From Prochilodus magdalenae (Eukaryota > Chordata > Actinopteri > Characiformes > Prochilodontidae), in NCBI GenBank assembly GCA_024036415.1, contig JAMWET010001918.1:1-64000 (forward strand): a stretch of 64,000 bases of DNA, in the 5' to 3' direction. The notes beneath the pieces are model-generated. The model saw only the letters and a list, made by a program, of their open reading frames with translations. It was not told where the DNA came from and ran no database searches. A program made the translations under genes and the position numbers. Positions within the stretch are counted from its first letter, which is position 1, and every line of letters starts with the position of its first letter. Shown here in pieces: positions 63,966-64,000 of this stretch.

Positions 63966-64000
63966 GAGCGTAAAATTTAAAATTTAAGCATCAAGGATCA

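Larger units (their letters stand above)
61906..64000 (-). other. mindy3 intron, incomplete at window edge
   Basis: No further mindy3 exon is recognised up to the edge. The interval holds a Tc1-like element (62,160-62,745) and the start of another Tc1-like family near 63.8 kb. Confidence 0.75.

Overview
The window looks like a vertebrate nuclear genome, most likely a ray-finned fish and probably an otophysan. It holds short exons with GT/AG introns, dense Tc1-like DNA transposons, tRNA-derived SINEs, Rex1-, L2/CR1- and other LINE remnants, and many dinucleotide microsatellites. Two protein-coding genes can be named from exon translations. They are itga8 (integrin alpha-8, first coding exon only) and mindy3/FAM188A (last five coding exons). 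Both are on the minus strand in the order itga8 then mindy3, the same neighbourhood as human 10p13.

The dominant feature is a giant inverted duplication. Bases 1-17,490 are the reverse complement of 17,491-33,975, with essentially no spacer. The centre at about 17,490 lies roughly 40 bp beyond the splice donor of itga8 exon 1. The outer limits are not visible because the left arm runs off the window. The right arm has an open itga8 exon 1, lies in conserved order with mindy3, and keeps longer open LINE fragments. The left arm carries the same elements but is littered with extra single bases and runs of G, and its itga8 exon is frameshifted. I read the right arm as the native locus. The left arm is probably an uncorrected fold-back copy from long-read sequencing or assembly. 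A genuine inverted duplication is not excluded.

Right arm and downstream: itga8 exon 1 and its GC-rich upstream region (17.5-18.5 kb); a decayed Rex1-like LINE with a nested SINE (18.6-20.6 kb); Tc1-like and LINE scraps (20.9-22.8 kb); a 1.6-kb purine-rich GA tract (23.4-25.0 kb); two exon-like segments of an unrecognised minus-strand gene (25.2-26.9 kb) separated by a TIR-bounded element; more transposon debris, a 194-bp A tract, an L2/CR1 LINE tail and a Tc1-like element containing a SINE (27.5-34.1 kb). The mindy3 3' exon is at 36.1 kb. Its next four exons are at 47.0, 50.1, 54.2 and 61.8 kb, and the gene continues past the right edge.

The introns of mindy3 hold a dead Tc1-family transposase gene (40.0-41.5 kb), three plus-strand copies of a roughly 1-kb internally deleted Tc1-like family, SINEs, microsatellites and a short near-perfect hairpin. 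I see no CRISPR array, operon, phage or other prokaryotic system.
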